Assembly: GCF_002742645.2 (NCBI RefSeq)
Contig: NZ_CP033875.1
Span: forward strand, 1,404,001-1,468,000
DNA length: 64,000 nt
Origin: Caulobacter sp. FWC26
GTDB taxonomy: Bacteria; Pseudomonadota; Alphaproteobacteria; Caulobacterales; Caulobacteraceae
Reading direction: 5' to 3'
The position numbers and the translations under genes were made by a program. The notes beneath the pieces were generated by a model. It did no database searches. It had not been told where the DNA came from and saw only the letters and a list, made by a program, of their open reading frames with translations. The stretch's first letter is position 1, and each line of letters starts with the position of its first letter. Shown piece by piece: positions 42,571 to 51,362 of the stretch.

Positions 42571-44748
42571 TCACTCCCCCGGTCGATACGTCCGCACCGC
42601 GTGCTTCTTGACGTCCTCGGGATAGAAATAGACGTCCCGCAGGTTACCGACGCTGTATCGCAGCGCCTGGTCATTGAAGTGCGGCGAGGCTGGATCGCCG
42701 CTCTCGCCACCGACCGAAACGGCCCGGGCGCGGACCTTGTCGCCGAACTGCACGACGGCCACGAAGCTGTTGCCCAGGGTGCCGTAGTACTTCTTTGTGC
42801 CCGGCCAACGCTTCGCGCCGAACGAGGCCAGCGAGCCCCACTGCGCCGAGGTGAAGCCGACGGGGATACTGGGCTTGTTGTCGTCGAAGGTCTGGACGAT
42901 GGCGCCATCGTTGCGCTGGAAGCGGTTGATCTCGCCCCACGGCGTCTTCCATGAGCCGAAGTCGGCGGTCAGGCGGTCGGAGGCTTCGGCCAAGGCCGCC
43001 AGCTTGTCGGCCGCCGAGAGCTTGTCGGCCATGTAGTCGTAGGTATTGAGCCCCTCGGCCTTGGCGGCGGGCGCGGCCTTGGCCCACATCGCCTCGCCCC
43101 AGAACACCGCGAGCGAGGTTTCTGTCGAGCGCTTAGACCACTTGCGGTCCCAGGCGGCCAGGTCGGCCACCTGGGCGGCGACCTTGGCCTTGACCGGATC
43201 GCTGTCCGGCGTCGCGGCGTAAGCGGTCTCGAGCGTGGGGATCAGGCGCGCGAAGGCGGTCAGGTAGGGATCGTAAGCCTTCTCGATCAGACCGCCCAGC
43301 GTGAGGTTCTTCACGTCCTTCAGGACCAGTTCGGCATGAAGCCCGCGCGGGTTTTCTCCGAACGTGTCCATGTATTTCGGGAAATTCGCCTGCTTGGGGC
43401 TGTAGGGCCCCGCCGCCGTATAGGGCCAGTTGTTGGTGTTGAAGGCCCAGCCGTTCGGCGGGTTCAGCACCTGCGGGGCGTCTTTCAGGGCGTGCAGTCC
43501 CTTCCAGTCTGTCGCCGGGTTCGAGCCGTCGACGGGCTTGGTGTAGTCGAAGCGATCGTCGCGGATCGGGATGAACTGCGGGTGCAGATAGGCGATCTCG
43601 CCCTTGGCGCTGGCGAACAGGGTGTTGTTCGAGGAATTGGCCTTCAGCTCGGCCACCTTCATGAACGAGGCGTAGTCGGTCGCCTTGGTCCGCAGGAACG
43701 ACTGCTGAAGCGCGGCGACGGGCTTGTTCATCAGCGCGATGCTGATCCACTTGCCGTCGGCCTCTCGCACGATGGGACCGCGATGGGTCTTGAAGACCGT
43801 GAACTTGCGCTCGGCCATCGATCCGTCGGCGGCGCGATAGGGGACGGTGATCACCTCGGTCTTCAGCGGGCGAAGCTGGTCGCCGTACTTGTAGAAGCGC
43901 TGGCCGTCTTTCTCGACGATCGTTTCGGCGAACTCGTCGACGACGTCGACGCCGCTGGAGGTGTGCATCCAGCCGGCCTTGGCGTTGAAGCCCTGATAGA
44001 TGAAGAACTGGCCCCAGGTCGTGGCGCCGTAGGCGTTGAGGCCCTCGCCGCTGGAGACCTGCATCTCCGAGCGGAAGAAGAAGCTGGTGTGCGGGTTGAT
44101 CAGCAGCATCGCTTCACCGTCGAGGGTCAGCTTTGGCGCGATGGCGATGCCGTTCGAACCGCTGGGCTCCTTAAAGAGAAGGCCCTTCTCGTCGGCGGTC
44201 ATGGCCATCTGACGCTTGCCATAGAAGGCTTCCAACTGCGTGAGCGCCACCCGTTCGATGTCGCCGCCGATGCTGCCTTCGGAGAAGCTGAGCGCCATCC
44301 ACGGCTCGAAGCGCTGGATGACGCGCGGCTGCACCGCCGGATGAGTGTCCAGATAGTAGTTCAGGCCGTCGGCCCAGGCGTTCATCAACGCCTTCAGCCA
44401 GGCTGGGCTCTTGGCGTAGTCGGCCTTCAGCACCGCCGGGTCGATGAACAGCTTCTGGCGCAGGTCGGCCCAGATCGCCTTCTCGCCCTCGGCTTCTGCG
44501 GTCCGGCCCAGCGATGTCATGAAGTTGGTCTCGACGCGGTTGAAGTCGTCCTCGGCTTGGGCGTAGGCCATGCCGAACACCGCATCGGCGTCAGTCTTGC
44601 CGTGGATATGGGCGATGCCCCAATCGTCGCGGATGATCTCGACCTTGGCCGCGCGAGCCTTCAGCCGAGACAGCGTGTCGCCGGCCTGCGCCGAGCCTGC
44701 GCAAAGCGCGATGGCTAGCGCCAGAATGCTGATCGTGTGGCGACGCAT
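42571..44748 (-). CDS. Penicillin-acylase-family N-terminal nucleophile hydrolase
   Basis: 725 residues, single-chain precursor. Signal peptide ~1-22 (ending AQA-GD). Alpha subunit ~24-197 with VEIIRDDWGIAHIHG; the autoprocessing site is GSN (Gly197, Ser198 as nucleophile, Asn199), and the beta subunit contains AYGATTWGQFF and THRGPIV. Family members cleave amide bonds of acylated amines, including acyl-homoserine lactones, beta-lactams and acylated peptides, in the periplasm. Substrate not decidable here. Monocistronic between a repeat element and a 92-base gap. Confidence 0.9.
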   Translation of the reverse strand: MRRHTISILALAIALCAGSAQAGDTLSRLKARAAKVEIIRDDWGIAHIHGKTDADAVFGMAYAQAEDDFNRVETNFMTSLGRTAEAEGEKAIWADLRQKLFIDPAVLKADYAKSPAWLKALMNAWADGLNYYLDTHPAVQPRVIQRFEPWMALSFSEGSIGGDIERVALTQLEAFYGKRQMAMTADEKGLLFKEPSGSNGIAIAPKLTLDGEAMLLINPHTSFFFRSEMQVSSGEGLNAYGATTWGQFFIYQGFNAKAGWMHTSSGVDVVDEFAETIVEKDGQRFYKYGDQLRPLKTEVITVPYRAADGSMAERKFTVFKTHRGPIVREADGKWISIALMNKPVAALQQSFLRTKATDYASFMKVAELKANSSNNTLFASAKGEIAYLHPQFIPIRDDRFDYTKPVDGSNPATDWKGLHALKDAPQVLNPPNGWAFNTNNWPYTAAGPYSPKQANFPKYMDTFGENPRGLHAELVLKDVKNLTLGGLIEKAYDPYLTAFARLIPTLETAYAATPDSDPVKAKVAAQVADLAAWDRKWSKRSTETSLAVFWGEAMWAKAAPAAKAEGLNTYDYMADKLSAADKLAALAEASDRLTADFGSWKTPWGEINRFQRNDGAIVQTFDDNKPSIPVGFTSAQWGSLASFGAKRWPGTKKYYGTLGNSFVAVVQFGDKVRARAVSVGGESGDPASPHFNDQALRYSVGNLRDVYFYPEDVKKHAVRTYRPGE

Positions 44749-44840
44749 GGACTATCCCCAAAGACCTGATGTTCCCCAGATGCAGAGGATTCAAGCCGAG
44801 TTCGGGAAGCAACGCCAGTCCGCTTGGCGGAGTTGAGCCG

Positions 44841-45365
44841 CTATTGCGGGGGGCAGCCCTTGAATTCGCCGACCTTGGAGACCGAGAGGCTGGAAAGGTC
44901 CAGGTCGCGCAGGGCCTTCATGGAGTTCGCGCCAAAGCCGCTGAACAGGTCGAGCTTGAGGCCCTTGATCGCCCCGCCGATGTCCGAGGCGTACCAGTAG
45001 CCGTCATGCTTCTCGCCGTTCGGCATGGGCAGACCGACGGTCTCCTTGATGAAGATCACCGTGCGCCGCGGGATCACCTTCGGATCGACGGCGACCGTGC
45101 GCATGGCGGCGACCTTGCAGCCTAGCGAGTCGAACGCACGGATGCCCTTGGCGCCGGCGTGATACATCGTCGCCCTCATCTTCCACTCCACCGAACCCGG
45201 CAGAGCCCCGCCACTGAGCGCGGAGGCGATGATGTCGCCGAGTGGATCAGTCTGGGCGGCGGCGGCCGGCGCAGAGTCCGCCCCAGGGGCGGCTACGGCG
45301 ATGGCGGGAGCGGCGAACGCGGAGATGACCGCGGTGGCCAAAATTCCGGCGAGCTTGCGTCGCAT
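44841..45365 (-). CDS. Secreted 3D (Asp-Asp-Asp) domain protein
   Basis: 174 residues. Signal peptide ~1-26 (ending VAA-PG). The C-terminal part has the double-psi barrel 3D motif: AVDPKVIPRRTVIFI and ASDIGGAIKGLKLDLFSG, with the characteristic aspartates. Relatives of MltA-type and RlpA-type 3D domains act on peptidoglycan. A Pro/Ala-rich linker follows the signal. Two Cys (CKVAA, KGCPPQ) might form a disulfide. It is divergent from the GST gene. Confidence 0.85.
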   Translation of the reverse strand: MRRKLAGILATAVISAFAAPAIAVAAPGADSAPAAAAQTDPLGDIIASALSGGALPGSVEWKMRATMYHAGAKGIRAFDSLGCKVAAMRTVAVDPKVIPRRTVIFIKETVGLPMPNGEKHDGYWYASDIGGAIKGLKLDLFSGFGANSMKALRDLDLSSLSVSKVGEFKGCPPQ

Positions 45366-45559
45366 CGAGGGTGTCCTCTTATCGGCGGTCTGTCGGGCGG
45401 GGTCTGGATAGTCCGATCACGGCTCCGTGACAACCCTGTGAGTCGATATGGCGCGCCGCAGCCTCGCGTCGCGCGGGAAAAACCGGCATCGATTCAGAGG
45501 GTTGAAACTTGGCCTTGGAGGAGTCGTTTTTTCCTCTGGAGCCTTCCAAGGGGACAAAC

Positions 45560-46147
45560 ATGGCGTTGCGGATCTATGGCGACTCGATTTCCGGCAACTG
45601 CCTGAAGGTAAAGTGGACCGCCGACCGCCTAGGTCTTGCCTACGATTGGATCGAGACCAATGTGCTGACCGCCGAGACGCGGACAGCCAAGTTCCTGGCC
45701 TTGAATCCCGCCGGCCAGGTCCCCCTGGTGGTGCTCGCCGACGGGCGGCCGCTGGCGCAATCCAACGCGATCATTTTTCACCTGGCGGAAGGATCGGCTC
45801 TGATCCCCAGCGACGCATTCGATCGGGCGAAAATGCTCGAATGGATGTTCTGGGAGCAGTACAGCCACGAGCCGTACATCGCTGTGGCGCGGTTCCAGAT
45901 GCGCTACCTCGGTAAGCCGGCCGAGAGCCTGGAGACGCGTTTGGTGGAGCGCGGGGCGGCCGCTCTGGCGCGGCTCGAAACACAGCTGAAACAATCGCCG
46001 TTCTTGGTCGGAGAGAGGGTCACTCTGGCGGATGTCGCTCTGGTGGCCTACACCCGCGTTGCGCACGAGGGTGGGTTCGATCTGTCGCTCTATCCCGCCG
46101 TCGAAGCCTGGGTAGGTCGCGTCGAAGCCGACCTCGGCATAAAATAG
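45560..46147 (+). CDS. Glutathione S-transferase family protein
   Basis: 195 residues. The thioredoxin-fold N terminus reads MALRIYGDSISGNCLKVKW, with Ser/Cys near the active-site position, PAGQVPLVVL as the cis-Pro loop and QSNAIIFHLAEG (S-N and E/Q for glutathione); the helical C terminus has LVGERVTLADVALVAY (N-capping box). The ATG at 45560 follows AAGGGGA five bases upstream. A detoxifying or reducing enzyme; substrate unknown. Ends 19 bases before the nuclease gene, probably cotranscribed. Confidence 0.92.
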   Translation: MALRIYGDSISGNCLKVKWTADRLGLAYDWIETNVLTAETRTAKFLALNPAGQVPLVVLADGRPLAQSNAIIFHLAEGSALIPSDAFDRAKMLEWMFWEQYSHEPYIAVARFQMRYLGKPAESLETRLVERGAAALARLETQLKQSPFLVGERVTLADVALVAYTRVAHEGGFDLSLYPAVEAWVGRVEADLGIK

Positions 46148-46166
46148 TCTTCCGGAGTTTAAGTCC

Positions 46167-47195
46167 TTGCGCCTGTCGTCCAGCCTGAAAGTCCTTGCTC
46201 TCGCCGCCGCTCTGGCGACGCCCGCCACCTCGGCGCTTGCCTGGGGCGCTTCAGGCCATCGTGTTGTTGGTGTGGTCGCGGCGAGCAGCCTGCCGTCGGA
46301 CGTCCCGGCTTTCCTGCGCACGCCCACCGCCATCGCGGCCATCGGGGAGTACGCTCGCGAGCCGGATCGCTGGAAGGGCTCGGGCAAGATCCACGACACC
46401 GATCGCGATTCCGCTCACTTCCTCGACATCGATGACCAGGGACGCATGTATGGCGGCCCGATGTTCACCGTGGCGACCTTGCCGCCGACGCGTGCGGATT
46501 ACGAGACCGCTCTTCGGGCTGTCGGACAGGACGCTTGGAAGGCCGGATATCTGCCCTACGCGATCATCGACGGCTATCAGCAGCTGGTGAAGGACTTCAC
46601 CTATTGGCGCATCCTGACGGCGGTGGTGAAGATCGAGAAGGACGCCACCAAGCTCGCCTACTACAAGGCCGACCTGAAGCGTCGGGAAGAGCTTCTGCTC
46701 CGCGACCTGGGCGTTTGGGCGCACTATGTGGGCGACGCCAGCCAGCCCCTGCACCTGTCGGTGCACTACAACGGTTGGGGCGATTACCCCAACCCCAACG
46801 GTTACACCAACTCGCGCCAAATCCATTCGCAGTTCGAAGGGCCGCTGGCCAAGGCGGTCGGTGACCAGGCGTCGATCCAGGCGCTGGTTCCCGCTTATCA
46901 GGCCTGCGACTGCTCGATCGAGACCCGCGTGGTCGGCTATCTGAGCGAGACCTGGAAACAGACCGAGCCGCTCTATCAGCTTGAGAAGGCCGGGGCGCTG
47001 GTGGCCACCGACCCGCGCGGCAAGGCCTTTGTCCAGACGCGCATCGCGGCGGGCGCCACGGCGCTGCGCGATCTTGTCGTCGACGCATGGAGCGCCAGCG
47101 CCAAGGGTACGATCGGCTATCGCCCTGAAATAAGCGTCGCCGACGTCGAGTCCGGCAAGGCCGATCCATGGCTTGATCTCTACGGCAAGGACTAA
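46167..47195 (+). CDS. Secreted S1/P1-type zinc nuclease
   Basis: 342 residues with a TTG start ten bases after GGAG. Signal peptide ~1-25, cleaved at ALA to leave Trp26 as the N terminus, which is the first zinc ligand in the S1/P1 family; His31 follows in WGASGHRVVG. The trinuclear zinc core is present: AHFLDID, KDFTYWRI..., and HYVGDASQPLHLSVHYNGWGDYPN. The family cleaves single-stranded DNA and RNA in the periplasm or outside, scavenging phosphate and nucleosides. Confidence 0.9.
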   Translation: MRLSSSLKVLALAAALATPATSALAWGASGHRVVGVVAASSLPSDVPAFLRTPTAIAAIGEYAREPDRWKGSGKIHDTDRDSAHFLDIDDQGRMYGGPMFTVATLPPTRADYETALRAVGQDAWKAGYLPYAIIDGYQQLVKDFTYWRILTAVVKIEKDATKLAYYKADLKRREELLLRDLGVWAHYVGDASQPLHLSVHYNGWGDYPNPNGYTNSRQIHSQFEGPLAKAVGDQASIQALVPAYQACDCSIETRVVGYLSETWKQTEPLYQLEKAGALVATDPRGKAFVQTRIAAGATALRDLVVDAWSASAKGTIGYRPEISVADVESGKADPWLDLYGKD

Positions 47196-47202
47196 GCCAG
47201 CG

Positions 47203-47649
47203 ATGCTGGCTTTCGGCGCGCCCGTCGCGGGGCTGAACTACAAGGATCGTCCTGCGGCGTTCGGCGTGGCCGAAAACAGCCTGGGCCAGATCGCCCTGGC
47301 CCAGGTCACCAAGCCTGGAAAGGCGCCGTACTTTGACCTGCCCGGCGGCGCGGTCGACGGCGAAGAGACCGAGGCTGAGGCCTTGGTCCGCGAGTTCGGT
47401 GAGGAGACCGGACTGGTCGTGCAGGCGGGCGCGTTGATCGAGCGCGTCTCGCAGTTCTTCCTGAAGTCCGACGGACAACCGGTGAGAAATTTCGGCGGGG
47501 TCTATGCGGTGCGGGTCACGGGCCTGCAGCCCGACCTCAAGGTCGAGGATGACCACGCGCTCGTCTGGCTGGATCCTCGCGACGCCGTTGTCGCCCTGCG
47601 CCACGACGCCCATGCGTGGGCTGTCGCGGCGTGGATGCGGCGGGGCTGA
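47203..47649 (+). CDS. Nudix hydrolase
   Basis: 148 residues. The complete Nudix box GGAVDGEETEAEALVREFGEETG (G-x5-E-x7-REU-x-EE-x-G-U) lies at ~residues 48-70; Glu residues bind Mg. It hydrolyses a nucleoside-diphosphate-linked compound to NMP plus product; substrate unknown. Start ATG eight bases after the nuclease stop, so probably cotranscribed with GST and nuclease; a longer frame starting inside the nuclease gene is less likely. Confidence 0.92.
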   Translation: MLAFGAPVAGLNYKDRPAAFGVAENSLGQIALAQVTKPGKAPYFDLPGGAVDGEETEAEALVREFGEETGLVVQAGALIERVSQFFLKSDGQPVRNFGGVYAVRVTGLQPDLKVEDDHALVWLDPRDAVVALRHDAHAWAVAAWMRRG

Positions 47650-47681
47650 GCCTGCGGACCTTCGCAGGATCTGGAAGCGGC

Positions 47682-48032
47682 CTAGTTGGAGGCCAGGTTG
47701 ATATCTGCGCCGGCCCGGCGAGCCAGTTTCAGCTCCGCCCGTTGGCGATCGGTCAGCGCCGCCTGCAAGTCCTCATTGAAGTCGATCAGGCAAGCCCGGG
47801 CCGACAAGCCGCGAAAGCCCTTCGCCTGGCAGGCCTCGATCACGGCGGCTTGGGCGCGTTTCTCGAACTCGCGCGCATCGGCAGGGCGCGACAGGTTCAG
47901 GTCGCCGACCTTGATCCGGATGGACGGCGCTTCCGCCGGCGTCGCAGCGTGGGCGGCGGTCAGGCCGATGATCGGCGTGGCGGCCAGGGCCAGGGCGGCG
48001 GCGACAGCGATGCGGTTGACGAGTTTGCTCAT
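47682..48032 (-). CDS. UrcA-family secreted protein
   Basis: 116 residues. Signal peptide ~1-28 (ending AHA-AT). The mature part has KVGDLNLSRPADAREFEKRAQAAVIEAC, the conserved UrcA pattern with a Cys pair (EAC, ARAC). The family is common in caulobacters and sphingomonads, secreted, function unknown. Divergent from the small TonB-C-like gene. Confidence 0.88.
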   Translation of the reverse strand: MSKLVNRIAVAAALALAATPIIGLTAAHAATPAEAPSIRIKVGDLNLSRPADAREFEKRAQAAVIEACQAKGFRGLSARACLIDFNEDLQAALTDRQRAELKLARRAGADINLASN

Positions 48033-48130
48033 GTCTTGATCCTCGGTTCAGGTGGTCGGCGTGGCGATCCGTTGAGCGAGGATGTAGAGCGGTCGGGCGG
48101 CGAACACCCGTTACGACTGCTTCATGACGT

Positions 48131-48164
48131 CGAATTAAGTCTATGAAAAAGAAGTCATAATTCG
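48131..48164. promoter_or_regulatory. Dyad in divergent control region
   Basis: Perfect 7-bp arms CGAATTA and TAATTCG, 20 bases apart, in the 262-base gap between the UrcA and TonB-C-like genes, which are transcribed in opposite directions. An operator for one or both is possible; the bound regulator is unknown. Confidence 0.35.
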
Positions 48165-48294
48165 GAGGGTGGCCGCGGCGTCGAGGTGCTGGCGCAGCTT
48201 TCGTAAATGATTAACCGCAAAACTTGGGTCTTCGTTAGCGCGCTTTTGAGACAACCCCTTCATCAACTTTGTTCGCCAGAAGGGATGGGCGGCT

Positions 48295-48606
48295 ATGAAA
48301 TTCTCGATCGCGATCGCCGCGGGTATCGCTGGCAGCTTCTTCGTCGCTCAGGCGGCCTCGGCCGCCGGTGGCTTCGAAGACCAGATGAGCCGCTGCCTGC
48401 AGCAGTTCGCTAACACGCGCGACGCCGCGCAAGTCATGCTTGAGTGCAACGCCGACGGCGGCAAGCTGTCGGACTGCAAGGTCGTGGACAACAGCGCGGC
48501 GGGCAAGGGCTTCGATAAGGCCGCCATGTGCATCGCCGAAAAGCTGCCGATGGGCGCCAAGACCGGCACTGTGAAGGTTCCGTTCCGCTTCCCGGGCGGC
48601 GCGTAA
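48295..48606 (+). CDS. Small secreted protein with TonB-C-like domain
   Basis: 103 residues. Signal peptide ~1-23 (ending ASA-AG). The mature 80 residues contain MLECNADGGKLSDCKVVDNS, GKGFDKAAMCIAEKLPMGAKTG and VKVPFRFPGG, resembling the last ~75 residues of TonB energy transducers (the C-x-V-x-x-S-G-x-x-x-L-D-x-A-A pattern), but with two Cys pairs and no membrane anchor or proline-rich region. It is therefore free in the periplasm and could bind receptors or act as a decoy (inference). It is followed by a strong terminator. Confidence 0.7.
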   Translation: MKFSIAIAAGIAGSFFVAQAASAAGGFEDQMSRCLQQFANTRDAAQVMLECNADGGKLSDCKVVDNSAAGKGFDKAAMCIAEKLPMGAKTGTVKVPFRFPGGA

Positions 48607-48628
48607 GCGTCTGTCCCGAGGGACCTCG

Positions 48629-48668
48629 AAAAGCCCCCGTCGACATGGTCGGCGGGGGTTTTCTTTTT
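48629..48668 (+). terminator. Strong intrinsic terminator
   Basis: Stem AAAAGCCCCCGTCGAC / GTCGGCGGGGGTTTT with an ATG loop and a T-tract TTTTCTTTTT. It ends the TonB-C-like gene and covers the end of the convergent pleC gene. Confidence 0.9.
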
Positions 48669-51195
48669 AGGCCGCCACGAAGTCGCGCGATGACTTCTGC
48701 TGGCTTTGTCGGACGGGCAGGGTGAAGCTCACCGTCGTGCCTTCGCCCGGCGTCGAGTGCATCTCCAGCACGCCGTCGTGCAGGGTGATCAGCGACTTCG
48801 TCAGGGCCAAACCCAGTCCCGTGCCCTGGGTTGTCTTCGAGAATTGGCTTTCGACCTGCTCGAACGGCTTGGCCAGCCGCGCCAGATCCTCCTTGGCGAT
48901 CCCGATGCCGGTGTCGGTGACCGAGACCTTGACCAGATCGCCGAAGGGATCGCGACGCACTTCGGCGCGGACGGTGACGCTTCCCGCCCGGGGCGTGAAC
49001 TTGATCGCGTTCGACAGCAGATTCAGCAGCACCTGCTTGACCGCGCGATAGTCGGCCTCGATCTCGGGAAGTTGCGGGAACTCGATGTTCAGCTTCAGGC
49101 CCGCAGCCTCGGCGCGGTTACGCACGAGCCGCACGGCGTCCTCGGCGACGTCCTCCAGGTGCATCGGCTCGAACTTGAGGTTCATCTTGCCGGCTTCGAT
49201 CTTGGACATGTCGAGGATGTCGTTGATCAGGGCCAGCAGGTGTTGCCCCGACGAGTGGATGTCCTGGCTGTAGCCCTTGTAGCGCTGGTCGCCCAGCGGC
49301 CCGAACATCTCGTTCATCATGATCTCGGAGAAGCCGTTGATGGCGTTCAGCGGCGTTCGCAGTTCATGGGACATGTTGGCCAGGAACTCGCTCTTGGCCT
49401 TGTTGGCGCTCTCGGCCTTGACCTTCTCGGTCTCGTACTTGCGGGCAAGCTCGGCCAGTTGCTCCTGGCTGCGCTCAAGGCCCGTGACAGCGTTCTGAAG
49501 CTGTTCCTCGTTGCGCCGGCGGGCTTCTTCCTGGGTCTTGATCGCGGTGATATCGGCGGCCGTCATGACCAAGCCGCCCTCGGCCGTGCGGCGTTCGCTG
49601 ATCTGGATCCAGCGGCCGTCCATCATCTCCGCCTCGCGTACGCCCTTGGCGCCGTCGGGGGCGGGGTGCTCCTGCTTGATCGCCAAGGCGGCGAAGCGAT
49701 TGACCTCGGCGCGGGCGGCGCCGGGCTTCAGGATCTTGGGCTCCAGCGAGAAGACGCTACGATAGTTGCGGTTGCACATCAGCAGCCGGCCCTGCCGATC
49801 CCACAGAACGAAGGCTTCGGAGACGCTTTCGATGGCGTCGCGCAGGCGGTTCTCGGCGGCCTGGGCGCGGGCTTGGGCGATCCGTTCCTCGGTGACGTCC
49901 AGCGCCACGCCGATGATCCGGGCGTGGCCATCGCCGCCGGGCTGGCCGAAGCCCTGACCGCGCGCGTCGATCCATAGCGACCGCGCGCCTTGCTCGTTGG
50001 CCGGCACGCGGAACGACACATCGAACGCGCCGTACATGGCCGCATTGGCCAGCGCCTGTCTCACGCGTTCGCGATGATCGATCGAGATGCGTTCCAGCAG
50101 GTCCTGACCCGAGACGACGCCGCCGCCGCCCCACCCGAACATCGCGCCCGTGACATCGGAGAGGTAGACTTGATCGCCGTTCAGGTCCCACTCCCAGATA
50201 CCGCAACGCGCGGCCTCGACCGCGAGACGGAAGCGGCGCTCGCTGTCCACGAACTCACGGTGCGCGACCTCGGCCTTCCGGCTCTGGATCATCAGCAACA
50301 GCGCCAGGGCGATGCCGACGCCCAGCGGCACCAGCAGGTTGAAGGCGCCTTCCATGACCTGTTGATCGAGGTTGGCCATGGACCGGGTGGGGGCGGCGGC
50401 GATGGCCAGCAGGGCGCCCTCGGCGACCGGTTGTACGGCGACGTCCAGCACAACGCCATCGACGCCTTGGCCGCGAACGGCGCCGGCGCCTTCCCCGATA
50501 TCCTCGATGGACACCGCAAAGGCTTCCCGCAGCGCCCCTGCGCCTTGAACGTTACGGCCTTTGGCGGCGATGAGCTGGCCGCCGGCCAGGGCCAAAGCGC
50601 CGCTCTCGTCCTTCGCAGGTTCTGCAAGGAGGCGCGACGCATCACCACTGGAGATCACATAGGCGCGGGCGTTATCGAGGGAGGTCGCGGTGGCCACGTA
50701 AAGGCGACCGGTTTCGCCGATCGACCCAACCCAGGTGCTTCGCCCCGCAGCTCCCGCAGCTTGAGCAGCCGATTTCCAGTCCGCGCCGTCGTCGCGGCCC
50801 GCGATCGAGACGACGCCGGCCTGACTGACCACGGCGACCGCGGCCGCTTCGCCGCCGGCGGCGCGCAGGGCGGTCTCGGCGGCGTCCATCGTCGCGCCGG
50901 GGTCGCGTTTCAACAGGTCCGAGGCGGCAGAAAGTCCCGCGCGCTGCGCGGCGAGATTGGCGTCCACACGCCCGGCGATCAGTTCAGCCTTTGCGGCCAG
51001 AGGGGCGCCCCCGGGCTGCACCGACGCCTCGCTCTGCAAGCGTTTCACGCCAAAGGCGGTGTAGACGGCCAACAGGAGCAAAGCCGCCAGGATCACGATG
51101 CGAACCAGCGCCTGCGATGGCGCAGCCAAGGACTTCGCGCGCATGGCGGTAGGCGCGGTCGGTCCGGCGTCTGCCGTCCCCCCGTGTCTGGCCAT
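48667..51195 (-). CDS. pleC: Polar sensor histidine kinase PleC
   Basis: 842 residues from the ATG at 51195, exactly the length of C. crescentus PleC, with the phospho-acceptor His at residue 610 as in that protein. Two membrane segments (~29-48, ~285-303) bracket a ~235-residue periplasmic sensor. Two PAS domains follow (~318-440, ~450-555), then HisKA (FLANMSHELRTPLNAINGF) and HATPase with N-box NLLSNAIKF, DTGIGI and GTGLGLAL. PleC acts at the flagellar pole on DivK and PleD (known). It converges on the TonB-C-like gene. The neighbourhood with pepN and the stp-like genes also fits Caulobacter. Confidence 0.95.
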   Translation of the reverse strand: MARHGGTADAGPTAPTAMRAKSLAAPSQALVRIVILAALLLLAVYTAFGVKRLQSEASVQPGGAPLAAKAELIAGRVDANLAAQRAGLSAASDLLKRDPGATMDAAETALRAAGGEAAAVAVVSQAGVVSIAGRDDGADWKSAAQAAGAAGRSTWVGSIGETGRLYVATATSLDNARAYVISSGDASRLLAEPAKDESGALALAGGQLIAAKGRNVQGAGALREAFAVSIEDIGEGAGAVRGQGVDGVVLDVAVQPVAEGALLAIAAAPTRSMANLDQQVMEGAFNLLVPLGVGIALALLLMIQSRKAEVAHREFVDSERRFRLAVEAARCGIWEWDLNGDQVYLSDVTGAMFGWGGGGVVSGQDLLERISIDHRERVRQALANAAMYGAFDVSFRVPANEQGARSLWIDARGQGFGQPGGDGHARIIGVALDVTEERIAQARAQAAENRLRDAIESVSEAFVLWDRQGRLLMCNRNYRSVFSLEPKILKPGAARAEVNRFAALAIKQEHPAPDGAKGVREAEMMDGRWIQISERRTAEGGLVMTAADITAIKTQEEARRRNEEQLQNAVTGLERSQEQLAELARKYETEKVKAESANKAKSEFLANMSHELRTPLNAINGFSEIMMNEMFGPLGDQRYKGYSQDIHSSGQHLLALINDILDMSKIEAGKMNLKFEPMHLEDVAEDAVRLVRNRAEAAGLKLNIEFPQLPEIEADYRAVKQVLLNLLSNAIKFTPRAGSVTVRAEVRRDPFGDLVKVSVTDTGIGIAKEDLARLAKPFEQVESQFSKTTQGTGLGLALTKSLITLHDGVLEMHSTPGEGTTVSFTLPVRQSQQKSSRDFVAA

Positions 51196-51362
51196 GCCCC
51201 TTTTCAACGCGTCCGGCTCACGTGGATCCCCATGGCGAGTCACTTCGCCAGACGGTGAATCTAACGTACCGCCACGGTTCGCGTCACCGCCGAACCGGCG
51301 ATTTCCAGATGTGTGAGCCTATTGGTCGCAATCTAGGGGCCGGCCTTCGCCAGGAAGACCGG

